Shown in pieces: positions 16,073-23,876 of a stretch of 27,818 bases of DNA. Source of the stretch: JBOGGX01 sp050744245 (GTDB lineage Bacteria > Actinomycetota > Acidimicrobiia > Acidimicrobiales > JBOGGX01); NCBI GenBank assembly GCA_050744245.1, contig JBOGGX010000022.1, forward strand, positions 1 to 27,818. The letters are read 5' to 3'. How positions within the stretch are numbered: the first letter of the stretch is position 1; the number at the start of each line of letters is the position of its first letter. Under the pieces are notes generated by a model. It had not been told where the DNA came from. It worked only from the letters and a program-made list of their open reading frames with translations, and did not search any database. A program made the translations under genes and the position numbers.

Positions 16073-16693
16073 TCAGTAGAACGGGTTTTCGCCGGAGCCG
16101 TGGTCGGTGAGATCGACGACCTCGGTGATCTCGGGGATGGTGGTGAGGATGGCGGTCTCGATGCCCTGGCGCAGGGTCATGGCCGACATGGCGCAGCCCT
16201 GGCAGCCGCCACCCATGGTGATGAAGGCCCGGTCGTCCTCGACCTTGACCAGCTCGGTGAAGCCTCCGTGCACGGCGATGGCCGGGTTCACCTGCTCGTC
16301 GAGGAGCTGACGCACCTTCTCCTCCGGCGTCCCCTTGAGCTCGATGGCCTCGCCCAACTGCGGCGTCTTCGGGTGGTTGGGGTTGCGCAACACGAGCCCG
16401 CCCTGGTCGCTGTGGCGGGGCAGGTCGAGGGTCGCCCCCCGCAGGTCGTCGACGCTGCCCGCGGGCACGACCACGGCCAGGTCGCCGTTCTGGACGACGA
16501 CGTCGTCGGGCTCGGCCTCGTCCACCGGCTCGAACGCCAGGTCGTAGGTGAAGTCTGCGCCCCGCACGCCGGTCACCTCGATGCGCAGCCCGAGGGTCTC
16601 GGGGTCGTCCTCTGCCCCTCGCAGCTCCAGGATCTTGGCCCGCGCGTTCTCGGTGACCGTGACCACGGGCTCAATAACGGCGTCGATCGTCAT
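16073..16693 (-). CDS. nfuA: NfuA-type Fe-S cluster carrier (A-type-like + NifU C-terminal domain)
   Basis: 206 residues from ATG 16693; the start is backed by a TAnnnT box 6 nt upstream. Residues ~10-105 resemble the IscA/HesB fold (ENARAKILELRG, LRIEVTGVRGADFTYDLAF, VPAGSVDDLRGATLDL) but lack its cysteines, as in E. coli NfuA. Residues ~122-200 are the NifU C-terminal domain, with NPAIAVHGGFTELVKVED and the cluster-binding C164-x2-C167 in GGGCQGCAMS. The protein would carry and deliver [4Fe-4S] clusters to target enzymes in the cytosol. The architecture is unusual for actinobacteria only in being a single short gene away from any suf operon. It is divergent from the PGPGW gene. Confidence 0.9.
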   Translation of the reverse strand: MTIDAVIEPVVTVTENARAKILELRGAEDDPETLGLRIEVTGVRGADFTYDLAFEPVDEAEPDDVVVQNGDLAVVVPAGSVDDLRGATLDLPRHSDQGGLVLRNPNHPKTPQLGEAIELKGTPEEKVRQLLDEQVNPAIAVHGGFTELVKVEDDRAFITMGGGCQGCAMSAMTLRQGIETAILTTIPEITEVVDLTDHGSGENPFY

Positions 16694-16699
16694 GTCGAA

Positions 16700-16705
16700 A
16701 GGTTA
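16700..16705 (-). promoter_or_regulatory. -10 box (TAACCT) of nfuA
   Basis: On the minus strand TAACCT ends 6 nt before ATG 16693. No ribosome-binding sequence is present, consistent with a leaderless mRNA. Confidence 0.5.
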
Positions 16706-16749
16706 CCGACGCACGCCGCAAGTTCTCCGAGGGCCGGCATCCTTACGGA

Positions 16750-17043
16750 GTGAGCGTCGGCGACACACTCAAGTTCCTCGTCCGCAGCGGCTGGCGGATC
16801 CTGGTGCTGGTCGTCGGCCTGGTCGTCACCGTGGCCGGGCTGGTGATGATGGTGACGCCCGGACCCGGTCTCCTCCTCATCGCGGCCGGGCTCGGCATCC
16901 TCGCCACCGAGTTCGCCTGGGCCCGCCGGCTTCGAGACAAGGCGATCGAGTCGGCCAAGAGCGGGGCCCGACGTATCACGAGGCCGAGGCCACGCTCTGT
17001 TGATCCGGAGTCCGAGTCGACCCATCCGGTCGAATTGGTGTGA
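16750..17043 (+). CDS. PGPGW-type small transmembrane protein
   Basis: 97 residues from GTG 16750. A hydrophobic span (RILVLVVGLVVTVAGLVMM) is followed by the family tag VTPGPGLLLIAAGLGILA, a second membrane segment, then EFAWARRLRDKAIE and a basic tail. This matches the two-helix PGPGW family (TIGR02611-like) of unknown function found in actinobacteria; the tag's last W is L here. GGAG is directly against the start codon, so ribosome-site evidence is poor; the start is set by the first membrane helix. Confidence 0.8.
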   Translation: MSVGDTLKFLVRSGWRILVLVVGLVVTVAGLVMMVTPGPGLLLIAAGLGILATEFAWARRLRDKAIESAKSGARRITRPRPRSVDPESESTHPVELV

Positions 17044-17115
17044 CAAGCGTCATGGAACATTTCGACGTCTCGCGCTGTCGATAACGGGGAACGCACGAGC
17101 GGAAGGGGGTAGGCC

Positions 17116-17337
17116 GTGATGGGAACGAGGCGAGGTCGGCGGACGACGAGGACGAGCCAGCTGGCCACCGTGCTCGATGCGCTCGCCGAGGTCTGGGCCG
17201 GGCACCTCAGCCCGCACTCGGAGCCCCTCGCCCCCCGGCACCGCAACATCCGTTTGGAGCGCAACCGCCCGGCCGGACCCTCCAGCGTCGTGTCACTCGC
17301 CAGCCGTCGTTCGCGTGAGGTCGCCCGCGCCAGCTGA
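17116..17337 (+). CDS. Small basic hypothetical protein
   Basis: 73 codons from GTG 17116, or 72 from ATG 17119, with GGAAGGGGG 6-9 nt upstream. It is rich in Arg and Ser, with a central helix-like stretch (QLATVLDALAEVWAGHL). I recognise no family. In favour of a real gene: a good ribosome site, and a strong terminator 50 bp after its stop. Against: composition typical of random GC-rich frames. Confidence 0.4.
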   Translation: MMGTRRGRRTTRTSQLATVLDALAEVWAGHLSPHSEPLAPRHRNIRLERNRPAGPSSVVSLASRRSREVARAS

Positions 17338-17387
17338 CCAACAGATCTCATCCTGGCCTTCCTCCCTCCCCTCGGGCCAGGTGCGAA

Positions 17388-17424
17388 GAACGGGCCCGGT
17401 CCCCCCGGGCCCGTTCGTCGTTTT
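17388..17424 (+). terminator. Intrinsic terminator with 12-bp stem
   Basis: GAACGGGCCCGG (17388-17399) pairs perfectly with CCGGGCCCGTTC (17405-17416) across a 5-nt loop, then GTCG and TTTT (17421-17424). The T run is on the plus strand, so it ends plus-strand transcripts; lying 4 bp beyond the nurA stop, the stem may also act on the minus-strand operon. Confidence 0.8.
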
Positions 17425-17427
17425 CGG

Positions 17428-18381
17428 TCAGACCCTCGCCGCGGCCCGGAGCGCCCTCAGGATCAGCAGCGGTTCGCCCAATCGGCGCCGCAGCGCCCGT
17501 TCGAGGCCGGCGATCGGATACAGGTTCTGCGGCGCCCTGGGATCCTTGTGGGCCGCAGACGCGAACCGCGGCAGGCTCGCCGTCACCTGGTCGGCCCCGG
17601 CGACGATCGACTCGATCGACCCTCGGGCCGCGACCTCGCACCGGACCACGCCTGCGAGGGGATGGTCCGAGCCGGCGCCCGGGAGCCGGACGTACCAGGA
17701 GTAGCGCACGAACCTCTCACCCATGAGGAACACGGGCGTCCGCTCGCCTGGGGCCAGGCGGGCGAGGGTGGCCCGGACCACGGGAGCGCCGTAGCCGGCC
17801 TCGTGGTGCTTGACATAGCCGACCGTCCCGGGCACGCGGTGCAGCGCCCGTAACGGCCCGTCGACCAGCACCAGCTCGGTGGCCCGAGCGCGGGCCGCCT
17901 CGGCCGCGTCGACCTCGAGCCGGCCCATCGCATCCTGCAGCCTGAATGACAGCTGGTCGAACTGGTCGGTCGGCACCGGCACCAGAACGAACCGCAGACG
18001 GGTCGAGCCGACGTCGGCCTCGATCGGTTCGGCGCCCTCGACGGCCCGGGCGAAGACGCCCCGCTCGACCCGGGCATCGACGATCTCGGCGCGGGCGGCT
18101 TCGCTGCGCACCGCGCCGGCGGCGTAGGACGCGCAGATGCCCTGGGCCACGTCGGACCCGGCGCCCGACAGCCAGACCCTGGCGTCGATGCGACGGACGC
18201 CGTCGACGAAGAGCACCGAGGCGGCGGCGGCCGTACCGGGCGCCGGCCGTCGAGGCGCCCACGAGGCCTCGGGCACCTCGACGCCGAGGTCGGTGAGCAC
18301 CGGGCTCTCGGTCAGGGCGGCCTCGCCGGCGGCGGCGCCGTACCCGGGATCCCACGCCTCGATCGCGAATCGGGCCGGCAT
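17428..18381 (-). CDS. nurA: NurA-family 5'-3' nuclease
   Basis: 317 residues from ATG 18381, starting 7 bp after the sbcC stop. In archaea NurA is a single- and double-strand 5'-3' exonuclease driven by the HerA translocase during end resection. Family marks: first catalytic Asp in SVLFVDGVRR (D60), a second acidic strand ELVLVDGPLRAL (D174), and a C-terminal APQNLYPIAGLERALRRRLG (residues 284-301), the conserved region carrying the last active-site elements. Also seen are VGYVKHHEAGY and RYSWYVRLPG. It is the last gene of the four-gene operon with herA, sbcD and sbcC, which strongly supports the call. Its reading ends just before a strong terminator. No separate promoter is evident. Confidence 0.85.
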   Translation of the reverse strand: MPARFAIEAWDPGYGAAAGEAALTESPVLTDLGVEVPEASWAPRRPAPGTAAAASVLFVDGVRRIDARVWLSGAGSDVAQGICASYAAGAVRSEAARAEIVDARVERGVFARAVEGAEPIEADVGSTRLRFVLVPVPTDQFDQLSFRLQDAMGRLEVDAAEAARARATELVLVDGPLRALHRVPGTVGYVKHHEAGYGAPVVRATLARLAPGERTPVFLMGERFVRYSWYVRLPGAGSDHPLAGVVRCEVAARGSIESIVAGADQVTASLPRFASAAHKDPRAPQNLYPIAGLERALRRRLGEPLLILRALRAAARV

Positions 18382-18388
18382 CAGCGCA

Positions 18389-20800
18389 TCACTGGTCGAC
18401 CCGCTGGACGGCGGCACCGGTACCCACCTTGCCCACCAGGAACCGCACCGGCACCCGGTCGGCCAGCTCGGCCACGTGGCTGATGAGGCCGACCATCCGA
18501 CCCTGGGCGCCCAGCTCCTCGATCGCCGAGGCGACCACGTCGAGCGTGGCCGGATCGAGCGACCCGAAACCCTCGTCGAGGAAGATCGATTCCAGCCGGG
18601 CGCCACCCCGAGCTGCGAGCAGCGCGAGCTGGTCGGCCAGGGCCAACGCCAGCGCGAGCGACGCCAGGAACGTCTCGCCGCCCGACAGCGTGCGGGCCGA
18701 CCGGGGTTGGTCGGCGTTGCGGTGGTCGATGACCGTGAAGTTGCGCGATCTCGGGTCGAGGTCGAGGGAGTACTGACCGCCCGAGAGGTCGCGCAGGACC
18801 TCGGTCGCGCCGTCCACCAGCACGAGTAGCGCCTCGTCGAGGACCCAGCGCTCGAAGCCGGCGGCGGCCAGGTGACGACCCAGCTCGCCGGCCACGTCGC
18901 CCACGGCCCTGACCCTCGCCAGCTCGGCGCCGAGCACGACAGCCTCGGCCATCGCCTCGTCGAGGCGGTGGCGTTCGGACTCCGAGCGGGCCAACCGGTC
19001 GACGACCGCGTCCCGCGGCGACCGCCCGCCGGCCACGTCCACCTCGATGTCGCACGCCGCGCACCTCGTGGCCAGGTCCTGGACCCGCCGCCGGCGCTCG
19101 GCCTCGATCTCGTCGGCCCGGCGCTCGAGGTCGTCGGCCAACCGGGCCTGGGCGGCGGACTCGGCGCCGGCCCAGGCCGCCATCGCGTCCCAGTCGACCG
19201 CCAGGTCTCCCGAGCGATCGGGCATCGCCGTCGTCGTGGCCTGGGCCAGACCGGTCAACCGGTCGCGCTCGTGGTCGAACCCGACCCGGGCCGCGGTCGC
19301 CCGTTGGCCCAGCTCGTTGGCCCGCTGCTCGGCGGAGCGCAGGGCGCGCCGGGCGGCGAGCTCGGTCTGGCGGGCGGCCTCGAGCGCCTTCTCGGCCGCG
19401 TCGACCTCGGCGAGCAGGCGCCGGGCCTTCGGTGCGTCGGGCGCCGAAGCGAGCTGGTCGTCGAGCTCGGCCAGCTGCTGGGCGATCGAGGACAGCTTGT
19501 CCTCCACCCGGTGGAGCTCCCGCTCGGCCTCGTGGTGCTCGGTTCTGGCCCGGTCGACGCCCCGGCGGGCCTCGTCCTTGGCCCGTCTGGCCGAGGCCAG
19601 GTCGGCGGGCTCGTCGATGTCGGGCCGGGCCGTCACCAGCTGGCGGCAGACGGGGCACGGCTTCCCGACCTCCAGCCGGGCGGCCACGGTGTGGGCCAGG
19701 TGCGACCGCTCGACCGCGGCCAGGCCGGCCTCGGCTTCGGTCGATGTCCGCTCGGCCCGCGCCAGCCGGGCGCCGGCCTCGGCCTCGTGGGCGGCGCGCT
19801 CGACCCTGAGCCGATCGCCCTTGGTCCGCTGCTCGCGGTGGCCGTCGCGGAGCTCGTGTCGGCGCAGAACGTCCTCGAGGTCCGATCGGCGGGGCTTGGC
19901 CGTGAGCGCCTGCTCGGCCTCGCCCGTCGCCGCCTCGGCCGCCTCCTCCACCCGGCGGGCGTCGGTCAGCGCCCGGGTCGCGTCGGCCACGGCGGAGGCC
20001 AGCTCGGGCACGCCGTCGGGCACCCGCACCCGCCCGAGCTCTCGGGCCCGATCCCTGGCGCCGGTGGCCTCGGTGGCGGCCGATGTGCGCCGCCGGCCGA
20101 GCTCGTCGATGGCGGGCAGCTCCGCCTCGATGTCGGCGGCCAGGGCCTGGAGCTGATCGATCCGAGCGGTCAGCTCGGTCCGGCGTTCCGGCGTGGCCCA
20201 GGCCAGCGAGCCGAGCCGACCGTCGAGCGCGGCCGCCCTGATCCCGGCGTTGGTCGCCCGCTGCCGGGCCATCCGCCCCATCTGCCGGTAGACGCCCAGG
20301 TCGAGCAGCTCGACCAGGAGCTCCTGTCTCGCCTCCGGCTTGTCGTGGAGGAACTCGGCGAAGCGACCCTGGGGCAGCACGACGCACTTGCAGAAGTGGT
20401 CGTACTCCAGGCCGAGCAGTCGTTCGACCGCCCCGCCCAGCTCCTTCTCGTTCCCGGCCAACAGCTCGCCGGCCGCCGTCTCGAGCCTCGCCTCCTTGGT
20501 GGAGGCGCCGGTCTTGGTGCGGCGCACGACGCGCACCGCGACGTAGGTCACCCCCTCGACGGTGAAGTCGAGGCGGACCCTGGCCTCGGCCGCCCCCTGG
20601 GAGATGGCCGGCGCGACCAGGCGCCGGTCGCCGTAGCGGGGCACCGACCCGTAGAGGGCGAACACCATGGCGTCGACCAGGGTCGACTTGCCGGCACCCG
20701 TCGGCCCGGTGAAGGCGAACAGGTCGGCGCCCTCGAAGTCGACGACCGTGCGCTCGCGGAACGCGGCGAAGCCCTCGAGCTCGAGGCGGACCGGTCTCAT
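18389..20800 (-). CDS. sbcC: SbcC/Rad50-family ATPase
   Basis: 803 residues from ATG 20800, overlapping the sbcD stop by 4 nt (ATGA). It has the SMC-like layout: Walker A GPTGAGKST (32-40), Q-loop region VVLPQGRFAEFL (141-151), long Ala/Glu/Arg-rich coiled-coil arms (~200-375 and ~400-640), a zinc-hook C382-P-V-C385 at the apex, signature LSGGETFLASLAL (705-717), and Walker B with D-loop SIFLDEGFGSLD (738-749). With SbcD/Mre11 it senses and tethers DNA ends and controls nuclease access. At 803 residues the arms are shorter than those of E. coli SbcC. An extra CxxC (C580-x2-C583, in ATRCAACDIEV) lies in the returning arm and is not part of the usual hook. Confidence 0.95.
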   Translation of the reverse strand: MRPVRLELEGFAAFRERTVVDFEGADLFAFTGPTGAGKSTLVDAMVFALYGSVPRYGDRRLVAPAISQGAAEARVRLDFTVEGVTYVAVRVVRRTKTGASTKEARLETAAGELLAGNEKELGGAVERLLGLEYDHFCKCVVLPQGRFAEFLHDKPEARQELLVELLDLGVYRQMGRMARQRATNAGIRAAALDGRLGSLAWATPERRTELTARIDQLQALAADIEAELPAIDELGRRRTSAATEATGARDRARELGRVRVPDGVPELASAVADATRALTDARRVEEAAEAATGEAEQALTAKPRRSDLEDVLRRHELRDGHREQRTKGDRLRVERAAHEAEAGARLARAERTSTEAEAGLAAVERSHLAHTVAARLEVGKPCPVCRQLVTARPDIDEPADLASARRAKDEARRGVDRARTEHHEAERELHRVEDKLSSIAQQLAELDDQLASAPDAPKARRLLAEVDAAEKALEAARQTELAARRALRSAEQRANELGQRATAARVGFDHERDRLTGLAQATTTAMPDRSGDLAVDWDAMAAWAGAESAAQARLADDLERRADEIEAERRRRVQDLATRCAACDIEVDVAGGRSPRDAVVDRLARSESERHRLDEAMAEAVVLGAELARVRAVGDVAGELGRHLAAAGFERWVLDEALLVLVDGATEVLRDLSGGQYSLDLDPRSRNFTVIDHRNADQPRSARTLSGGETFLASLALALALADQLALLAARGGARLESIFLDEGFGSLDPATLDVVASAIEELGAQGRMVGLISHVAELADRVPVRFLVGKVGTGAAVQRVDQ

Positions 20801-21966
20801 CGGTCTTGGTCGCCGGCGCTCGCCAGCTCGAACAGCTCGTCGAACAGCGCAACGAGGCGCCGATCGTCGACCCCGTGCTCGTTCAGGTACTGGTCGAACA
20901 GGTCGTGGGGGGTGCGCCCGGCCCGCTCCGTCACCTGGCGGCGGGCGGCATCGGTCTCGGGTCGTTCGACGATGACGTCGACGCAGTTGGGGAACAGGTC
21001 GCGCACCGCGTCGGCCAGCCCGACCCTGAACGGCTCGCGCACGACCGCCCGGATGTGGTCGTCGGGGCCCACGGTGTCGCCCACTGGGCCGCGCAGCTCG
21101 GCCAGCGAGCCCCGCACCGTTCGCAGCCTGCGCCCACCGGTGACCGCGGCGCTGGTGACCGAGGCCGGCCGGCCCGCGCCGGCGTCGACGACGATCACCG
21201 ATGGCTCGTTCTCGCCCTCGCCGAAGTCGAGCTGGAGCGGCGACCCCGAGTAGTAGATCGGACAGGCGCCCGGAAGCATCTGCCGACGGTGCAGGTGGCC
21301 GAGGGCGACGTAGTGGGCGGTGCCCGGGAACACGGTCGCGGGCACCGAGTACTCGAACACGGTGTGGGCCGAACGCTCGCCGCCCCCCAGCGTGCCCCCA
21401 TCGACCATGCAGTGGGCGGCCACCAGGTTGACGGTGTCGCCCCGGAACGGCTCGGTGAGCGCTGCCACCAGCCGACCGATGCGGTCGGCATAGGCCACGC
21501 CGTGGTCGGCCGCGTCCGACTCCATGAGGTCGGCCGCCCTGACCACGTGGCGTTGGGACAGGAACGGCAGGGCCGCGACCATGGCCGTCTCGGTGCCGTC
21601 CCGTGACGGCACCTCGACCACCCCGCCCCGGTCGGGCCGGGCGAAGCTGGCGCGGGTGTTGATCCGGCCCAGCTCGAGCAGGGGGGCGACCGCCTGAAGC
21701 CGGCGTTCGCTGTCATGGTTGCCGGCGACGACGAGCACGGTGGCGCCGGTGGCGGTCAGATCGAGCAGCGCCCGGTACACGATGCGTTCGGCGTCGGGTG
21801 ACGGGGTGGCGCTGTCGAACACATCGCCGGCCACGATCACCAGGTCGACCTCCCCTTGGCGGGCGGTCTCGGCGATCGACGCCAGCGCGGCCTCGTGCTC
21901 GGCCGCCCGGCTCCGCCCCCGCAACAACCGTCCGACGTGCCAGTCGGCGGTGTGGAGGATCTTCAC
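20797..21966 (-). CDS. sbcD: SbcD/Mre11-family exonuclease
   Basis: 389 residues from GTG 21966 (V-KILHTADWHVGR), which overlaps the herA stop by 4 nt (GTGA). All metallophosphoesterase motifs are present: D8 and H10 (TADWHVG), GDVFD (47-51), GNHD (82-85), AAHCMVDG with H185, and GHLH (223-226), which together hold two Mn ions. The C-terminal ~120 residues (RPASVTSAAVTGGRRL..., then DLFDQYLNEHGV) form the capping and Rad50-binding region. It would act with SbcC as an ATP-controlled double-strand exonuclease and hairpin endonuclease. The tight overlap with both neighbours implies balanced synthesis of HerA, Mre11 and Rad50 from one mRNA. Confidence 0.95.
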   Translation of the reverse strand: MKILHTADWHVGRLLRGRSRAAEHEAALASIAETARQGEVDLVIVAGDVFDSATPSPDAERIVYRALLDLTATGATVLVVAGNHDSERRLQAVAPLLELGRINTRASFARPDRGGVVEVPSRDGTETAMVAALPFLSQRHVVRAADLMESDAADHGVAYADRIGRLVAALTEPFRGDTVNLVAAHCMVDGGTLGGGERSAHTVFEYSVPATVFPGTAHYVALGHLHRRQMLPGACPIYYSGSPLQLDFGEGENEPSVIVVDAGAGRPASVTSAAVTGGRRLRTVRGSLAELRGPVGDTVGPDDHIRAVVREPFRVGLADAVRDLFPNCVDVIVERPETDAARRQVTERAGRTPHDLFDQYLNEHGVDDRRLVALFDELFELASAGDQDR

Positions 21967-23663
21967 GGGAGACCGTCGAAGGGGTCGGCCGGGGCGTTGG
22001 CCGCCACCGCCGCCGGGTTGGCGCCCGCCTCCGACGCCCGCGTCGCCCACGCCGGGAACGGGAACTCGACCACGAGCGGGACCGGCAGCTCCGGCTGGGA
22101 CACCAGCATGGTGCCGGGCTTGGCGATCGTGGCCCGCTGGCGGTGGATGCTCGACAGGAACCCGTACTCGTCGCGCCCGGCCTCGGCCGGGTCGAGCCGT
22201 CCGACGACGCGGATGGCCGAGTTGGCGATGATGCGCCGCTCGACCTCGCTCGCCGTCTGCTGACAGCCGAGCAGGATCACCCCGAGCGAGCGGCCGCGCT
22301 CGGCCACGTCGAGCAGGATCTCCTTGATCGGGCTCGATCCCTCCCGCGGGGCGTACTTGTTGAGCTCGTCGAGCAGTACGAACTGCAGCGGCCGGGCCTG
22401 GCCGGACTGCTCCTTGGCTTCGAACGCCCGGCGCAGGATCACCCCGACCACGAACCGCTTGGCCCGGTCGTTGAGGTTGTGGAGGTCGATCACCGTCACC
22501 TGCTGCTCCAGCTCGACCCGGTGACGTTCGGGATGGGCGACGTCGGCCCGGACGAGGTGGGCGACATGGCGGACCGAGCTGTGCAGCCGGCGGACGAACG
22601 CGTGCGCCGTTCCCATGCTGATGGCCCGGCCCCGCCAGGTGTCGTCGCCGTCGTCGGTGACCCGGTCGGTGAGGAACTCGACGAGATCCTCGAAGCGGCG
22701 GATGGCGACGCCGTCGATGCTCACCGCCCCGTCGCCCGCCGGCGCGGCGAACTGCTTGAGCCGGTGGGTCACGTTGTGCACCACGAGCGTGTACTGCTGC
22801 CGGTCGTCTTCGGCGTCGGCGAACAGGAACGGCAGCAGCTCCAGTCGACAGAACTCGTCGATCGTCCAGAAGAACGACTGCACGCCGAAGGTGCGCCCGG
22901 CGACGTCCGGTCGGGCCGATGCGTCACCTCGCCGGGGCGGGGCCCACACGGCCAGGCTCTCGAACGCGCCGACCGGGAGGCCGAGCTGGGCGTAGCGGTC
23001 GGCCGACTCCGGGTCGAGTTGGGTGTTCTTGTGGTCGAGGAACAGCAGGTCTTCGCCCTTGACGTTGAACACCAGGGCCTTGGTGTTGTGGGCCTCGGCG
23101 CCTAATAGTCCACAGTGGAAGATGCCGTAGAGCAGGAAGGTGGCATAGCTGGTCTTGGTGGCCACGCCGGAGATCCCGCTGATGTTGACGTGGGCGCCGC
23201 GGGAGCCGTCGACGAAGTCGAAGTTGACGAAGAAGGGCTCGCCGTCTCGTGATGCGCCGCAGGGCAGGCGCCTGGCCATGCCGGAGAACAGCAGCGCCTC
23301 CTCCCTGGCGGCACCGGTCGCCCGCCGCACCGGTTCGCCCGGCCGGGGCGGCACGAACAGCTCCGGCTCGAAGCGGGTGGTCTGCACCAGGGCCGCCTCG
23401 CTGACCTCGGCCGGCAGCACGCCGTCCTCGATCAGGAACACGTCGCTGTCGAACCTCGCCCCCTCGTGGCGGGCCCGGACCTGGCTGACGACGCCGTACA
23501 TGCGGATCAGCTCGCCGGTGCCGGGAAGGACGCGCTCGAGGCTGACCACGTCGTCGAGCTGGAGATAGGCATCGGGCCCCACGCCGACCCAGAACTCGAG
23601 CGGCGTGGCGTCCTCGGTGCCGATCACCCGGCCGACGACGGGCCCGATCTCGTCGTTCTCCAT
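21963..23663 (-). CDS. herA: HerA-like hexameric DNA translocase (DUF87 ATPase) with atypical P-loop
   Basis: 566 residues from ATG 23663, with TACGAT 8 nt upstream. Residues ~8-65 look like the HAS-barrel domain of HerA (VVGRVIGTEDATPLEFWVGV, LDDVVSLE, MYGVVSQVRA). The ATPase core has a P-loop-like NISGISGVATKTSYA (160-174), where the glycine before the catalytic-type Lys170 is Thr169; VFNVKGEDLLFLDH (198-211); Walker B LQFVLLDELNKYAP (426-439); then ERGRSLGVILLGCQQ (456-469, sensor region) and IIANSAIRVVGRLD (478-491). In archaea HerA pumps DNA for NurA during end resection. The operon with sbcD, sbcC and nurA supports that role here. HerA-like ATPases also occur in phage-defence pairs, but no Sir2, DUF4297 or similar partner is adjacent. 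Confidence 0.87.
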   Translation of the reverse strand: MENDEIGPVVGRVIGTEDATPLEFWVGVGPDAYLQLDDVVSLERVLPGTGELIRMYGVVSQVRARHEGARFDSDVFLIEDGVLPAEVSEAALVQTTRFEPELFVPPRPGEPVRRATGAAREEALLFSGMARRLPCGASRDGEPFFVNFDFVDGSRGAHVNISGISGVATKTSYATFLLYGIFHCGLLGAEAHNTKALVFNVKGEDLLFLDHKNTQLDPESADRYAQLGLPVGAFESLAVWAPPRRGDASARPDVAGRTFGVQSFFWTIDEFCRLELLPFLFADAEDDRQQYTLVVHNVTHRLKQFAAPAGDGAVSIDGVAIRRFEDLVEFLTDRVTDDGDDTWRGRAISMGTAHAFVRRLHSSVRHVAHLVRADVAHPERHRVELEQQVTVIDLHNLNDRAKRFVVGVILRRAFEAKEQSGQARPLQFVLLDELNKYAPREGSSPIKEILLDVAERGRSLGVILLGCQQTASEVERRIIANSAIRVVGRLDPAEAGRDEYGFLSSIHRQRATIAKPGTMLVSQPELPVPLVVEFPFPAWATRASEAGANPAAVAANAPADPFDGLP

Positions 23664-23671
23664 CAGCGTGG

Positions 23672-23677
23672 ATCGTA
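23672..23677 (-). promoter_or_regulatory. -10 box (TACGAT) of the herA-sbcD-sbcC-nurA operon
   Basis: On the minus strand TACGAT ends 8 nt before ATG 23663 and is a good match to the actinobacterial -10 consensus. No clear -35 was found. It is probably the operon promoter, giving a leaderless herA mRNA. Confidence 0.55.
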
Positions 23678-23734
23678 CGCAGCCGCCGTGACCCGCTCCC
23701 GGACCCCGAAATCTGGCGACTCACGCACCCATAG

Positions 23735-23755
23735 CCCCCCAACTCGACACAGAGG
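23735..23755 (+). repeat. Second copy of the CCCCCCAA...CGACACAGAGG element
   Basis: CCCCCC, then AACTCGACACAGAGG, matches the reverse complement of the intergenic hairpin at 10053-10075 in the C run, the AA and the 11-mer CGACACAGAGG. This copy lacks the complementary arm, so it does not fold. It lies in the 213-bp region between herA and the winged-helix gene. Confidence 0.55.
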
Positions 23756-23862
23756 AGAGAACGGCTGGAATGGCGGCGAAAACGTCCACCGAACGGACCG
23801 CGGGGAACCAAGCGCTCAGCGGCTGTTCACGGGCGCGAAACAAACTGGCAAAGAAGCGTCGG

Positions 23863-23868
23863 TACGGT
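23863..23868 (+). promoter_or_regulatory. -10 box (TACGGT) of the winged-helix gene
   Basis: TACGGT ends 8 nt before GTG 23877 and only 2 nt before GTG 23871, so it favours 23877 as the start of a leaderless mRNA. Confidence 0.45.
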
Positions 23869-23876
23869 CGGTGACC

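Noticed and set aside
17428..23663. Interpretation of the HerA-NurA cluster as a phage-defence system
   Set aside because: The partners are SbcC, SbcD and NurA, the repair set; no Sir2, TIR, DUF4297 or similar effector and no mobile context lies beside it.
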